Positions 62,901-64,000 of a DNA stretch of 64,000 nucleotides are shown piece by piece. A program made the translations under genes and the position numbers. This DNA is from Hormoscilla sp. GM7CHS1pb (GTDB taxonomy: Bacteria > Cyanobacteriota > Cyanobacteriia > Cyanobacteriales > Desertifilaceae). The DNA lies in assembly GCA_014323675.1 (NCBI GenBank), contig JACONN010000006.1:868001-932000 (forward strand), in the 5' to 3' direction. The notes beneath the pieces were generated by a model. That model was given only the letters and a program-made list of their open reading frames with translations, did not search any database and had not been told where the DNA came from. Each line of letters begins with the position of its first letter. Positions within the stretch are counted from its first letter, which is position 1.

Positions 62901-64000
62901 TAATTCTGGAAACCTATCGGGATCTTTGGCGTTTGTTTACTACGGTCCCTGGCGTTCAGCAAGTAGTAATTAAGGGCGAACCGTTGCCAGCATTTGACCT
63001 GCAAGCCCCCCTGATGAGTCTCCCCCGCATCCTGGGTACGACGGTAGAAACTATTCCCGATCGAATACCCTATTTACAGGCTGAAAATAATGTTTGTTGG
63101 GTAGAGGAACGAAACCCAACCAGCCCAGGAGGGATAAAAGTCGGTATTGTGTGGGCTGTTAATGCTCAAAGTCCTACAGCTAGTAAACGTTCTTGTCCAG
63201 TCTCCCAGTTTCTGGAACTGTCGCAGATACCAGAAATTTCTCTTTATAGTTTGCAAAAGGAACCGACAGATATCCCTGATGGGGCACCCATACAGGATTT
63301 AAGCACGCATTTGGGTGACTTCGCTGATACGGCGGCGGCGATCGCCCAACTAGACTTAGTTATATCTGTAGACACGGCAGTGGCCCATTTAGCAGGTGCT
63401 TTGGGAAAACCTGTCTGGGTGCTGCTACCATTTTCTCCTGACTGGCGTTGGTTGCTAGATCGATCGGACAGCCCCTGGTATCCGACAATGCGGCTATTTC
63501 GCCAAGCAAAACAGTCCGACTGGCAAAGCGTGTTTGCCCAGGTTAAGGCCGCATTAACAGACCGTAGGGCGGGCGTCTCGCCTGCCACGGTCTCGCCTGC
63601 CACGGTCTCGCCTGCCACGGAGGTCTCACCCGATTTTTCCGGAACGGTGTACCAACAACCAAAAACCCAGGTGATTTCCATCGATCGGGGTTTAGAGATA
63701 GCCCGCAACCACCATCAACAGGGAAATACTCAACAGGCGATCGACATCTGTCGGCAAATTCTCTCTAATTTTCCCGCACATGCCGATACTCTCTATTATC
63801 TGGGGTCATTCTTCCACACGACAGATAATTTAGATGAGGCGATCGCCCTCTACCAAAAGGCCATCGCTTGTGACTCAGATCGCATTGAAGCCCGGCTTAA
63901 CTTAGGATTGGCTATTTGCAAGCAAGGAGACCCGGAAAAGGCGATCGCCATCTACCAGGAGGCTTTAAGCATCAAACCAGACCGGGCTGAGATTTACTAT
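59963..64000 (+). CDS. Giant TPR protein with repeated glycosyltransferase-9-like domains (3' end outside window)
   Basis: ATG 59963 opens a frame with no stop to the window edge (1346 codons). It is modular. TPR units (AIAAYKQAIAVKPDYIDAYN and many like it) fill residues 1-325. A domain of about 280 residues follows, with EYEWRWQT, GKTILLYSEQGFGDTIQFIR, LDLVISVDTAVAHLAGALGK and LPFSPDWRW, resembling the C-terminal glycosyltransferase region of TPR/GT9-like proteins. A second TPR array and a second copy of this domain follow, offset by exactly 587 codons, then a Thr/Ser/Pro repeat linker and a third TPR array beginning near residue 1247. The transferred sugar is unknown. Most TPRs carry HIP1 sites. 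Confidence 0.85.
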   Translation, partial: MVQQADNDRLTEALSYYQAGRLDEARAVYLAMLQQQPPQVEAIHMLGIIAHQTGAYDLAIAYYQQAISIKPDYPEAYNNMGASFWEQGQLERAIAAYKQAIAVKPDYIDAYNNLALTMLRQGKISEATEVYQQVVLLRPESGEARKKLADLLKEGKRWDEAIGHYQQAIALKPENPEWYNSLGEVYREKGEIPAASEEFQQAIGLKPDYYEALNNLAFLFVKQKELERATELFKQMAALRPQIPETYNNLGATLKQLDRVEEAIACYEKALALKPQFREVYNNLGAARQELNQLPEAIANYRAGIAIDPEDAMAHSRLGMSLLLTGNLPEGWVEYEWRWQTEDLLSSRLNSPKPTWDGRELAGKTILLYSEQGFGDTIQFIRYVPLVAKGGGQVIVQTYGELQRLFTTVPGIDRVIIKGEQLPEFDCHASLMSLPHILGTTKETIPSQVPYLWPPGAGETPALRTEKVRVGIAWTVNPKSATAYKRACPLCYFLELLEEIPEITFYSLEVSEEAKQEIEKTPIEDLSHLLKDFADTAAVISQLDLVISVDTAVAHLAGALGKSVWMLLPFSPDWRWMLDRSDSPWYPTMRLFRQEQPRDWQRVFVDVKIALRELLSMANNSQNYVTINESLAKAHSLYQGGDGEKAIALCRQVLSAYPGHGETTYLLGVFLQNTGKIAEAIAVYREAIARQPQDMRLHNNLGVALRSLGQEQEAIACYQKAIGIDPNCAEAYHNLAMIMEVQDRREEAIAYYEKAIAIKPEKAEFYNQLGHCYQQGGDLAEAARQYQEALRIKPDYLEAICNLGVMLQKQGDILEAIAQYRQALAIKPDYPEVYNNMGTAWESQGKLPEAIACHQQAIALKPDFAEAYSDLGFALQGQKQFQQAAGYYRHAIALQPDAAMAHVRLGMCLLLLQDFQQGFAEYEWRWQTKSQTPEERLGKPLWDGSSLAGKTILLHTEQGCGDAIQFVRYAPLVAQLGVQVILETYRDLWRLFTTVPGVQQVVIKGEPLPAFDLQAPLMSLPRILGTTVETIPDRIPYLQAENNVCWVEERNPTSPGGIKVGIVWAVNAQSPTASKRSCPVSQFLELSQIPEISLYSLQKEPTDIPDGAPIQDLSTHLGDFADTAAAIAQLDLVISVDTAVAHLAGALGKPVWVLLPFSPDWRWLLDRSDSPWYPTMRLFRQAKQSDWQSVFAQVKAALTDRRAGVSPATVSPATVSPATEVSPDFSGTVYQQPKTQVISIDRGLEIARNHHQQGNTQQAIDICRQILSNFPAHADTLYYLGSFFHTTDNLDEAIALYQKAIACDSDRIEARLNLGLAICKQGDPEKAIAIYQEALSIKPDRAEIYY
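63575..63619 (+). repeat. 15-bp tandem repeat, three copies, inside the TPR-GT gene
   Basis: GTCTCGCCTGCCACG is repeated at 63575, 63590 and 63605 and encodes VSPAT three times. It grows from the dispersed GGGCGGGCGTCTCGCCTGCC repeat, which also occurs inverted in the same gene at about 61334-61356. Confidence 0.8.

Noticed and set aside
1-64000. tRNA and rRNA genes
   Set aside because: No cloverleaf with conserved TTCGA/GGTTC-type arms and acceptor pairing, and no rRNA motifs, were found on reading; a covariance search would be decisive.

Overview
The window is cyanobacterial chromosome. It carries a 360-codon psbA for photosystem II D1, a homogentisate phytyltransferase of the tocopherol pathway, a cyanobacterial Tic20, a COP23-domain protein and an Npun_F5560-type protein, and it is dense in the HIP1 octamer GCGATCGC. 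Abundant small repeats, several insertion-sequence families and a group II intron fit a filamentous Oscillatoriales-like organism with a repeat-rich genome. That placement is inference; no species is claimed.

Layout. 1-4.2 kb: Nudix hydrolase, a first MITE, a small basic protein, then a minus-strand run rsbU-like phosphatase / small membrane protein with an in-frame TGA / argH. 4.8-10.4 kb: M48 metalloprotease, a repeat field, a trypsin-like protease with TPRs, a Uma2 protein and COP23. 10.5-13.3 kb: ftsY lacking its acidic N-terminus and preceded by a 0.7-kb duplicate of the 5' part and upstream region of the rsbU-like gene, followed by transposase and nuclease scraps. 13.4-16.1 kb: gpmI, secG and a metzincin protease. 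16.2-22.3 kb: nested mobile elements, namely an ISKra4-type element split by an IS5-type element that itself contains an ORF-less group II intron, and an ISL3-type transposase split by an IS630-type element. 22.4-33.2 kb: mostly housekeeping (disulfide reductase-like protein, rpsF, FAH-family enzyme, Tic20, glyA, WecA/MraY-like transferase, cinA, aroQ) plus a gdh remnant. 33.5-37.5 kb: three uncharacterised genes. 37.6-43.7 kb: ankyrin gene, LpxB-related gene, Lgt-like gene, dprA and lpxD, most of them frameshifted. 44.3-50 kb: a beta-propeller/dockerin-like protein and a plant-type LRR protein downstream of psbA; the LRR gene has a promoter homologous to the psbA promoter. 50-64 kb: comM, an unknown two-gene cassette, a restriction-type gene split by IS66, Uma2 and PD-(D/E)XK-like genes, the phytyltransferase, and a very large TPR-glycosyltransferase gene running off the right edge.

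Three general properties stand out. (1) At least eleven conserved genes or copies carry one-base frameshifts, mostly in G, C or T runs, which means either sequencing error or real decay. (2) Several dispersed repeat families are visible: a MITE with GGCGTTGCACA ends and 8-bp target duplications in three copies, a second MITE with GTAGTGATAAACATGTAGTG ends, an IS5-derived MITE, and two families of long palindromes, one with a loop able to form a pseudoknot. (3) Repeats sit inside coding sequences, in one transposase apparently in frame.

How the genes work together: gpmI, glyA, aroQ and argH are core metabolism; ftsY, secG and Tic20 are protein targeting and translocation; lpxD and the LpxB-related gene suggest lipid A or envelope work; dprA, comM and cinA are DNA-uptake or recombination-linked genes, of which only comM is intact as read; psbA and the phytyltransferase serve photosynthesis and thylakoid antioxidant supply.
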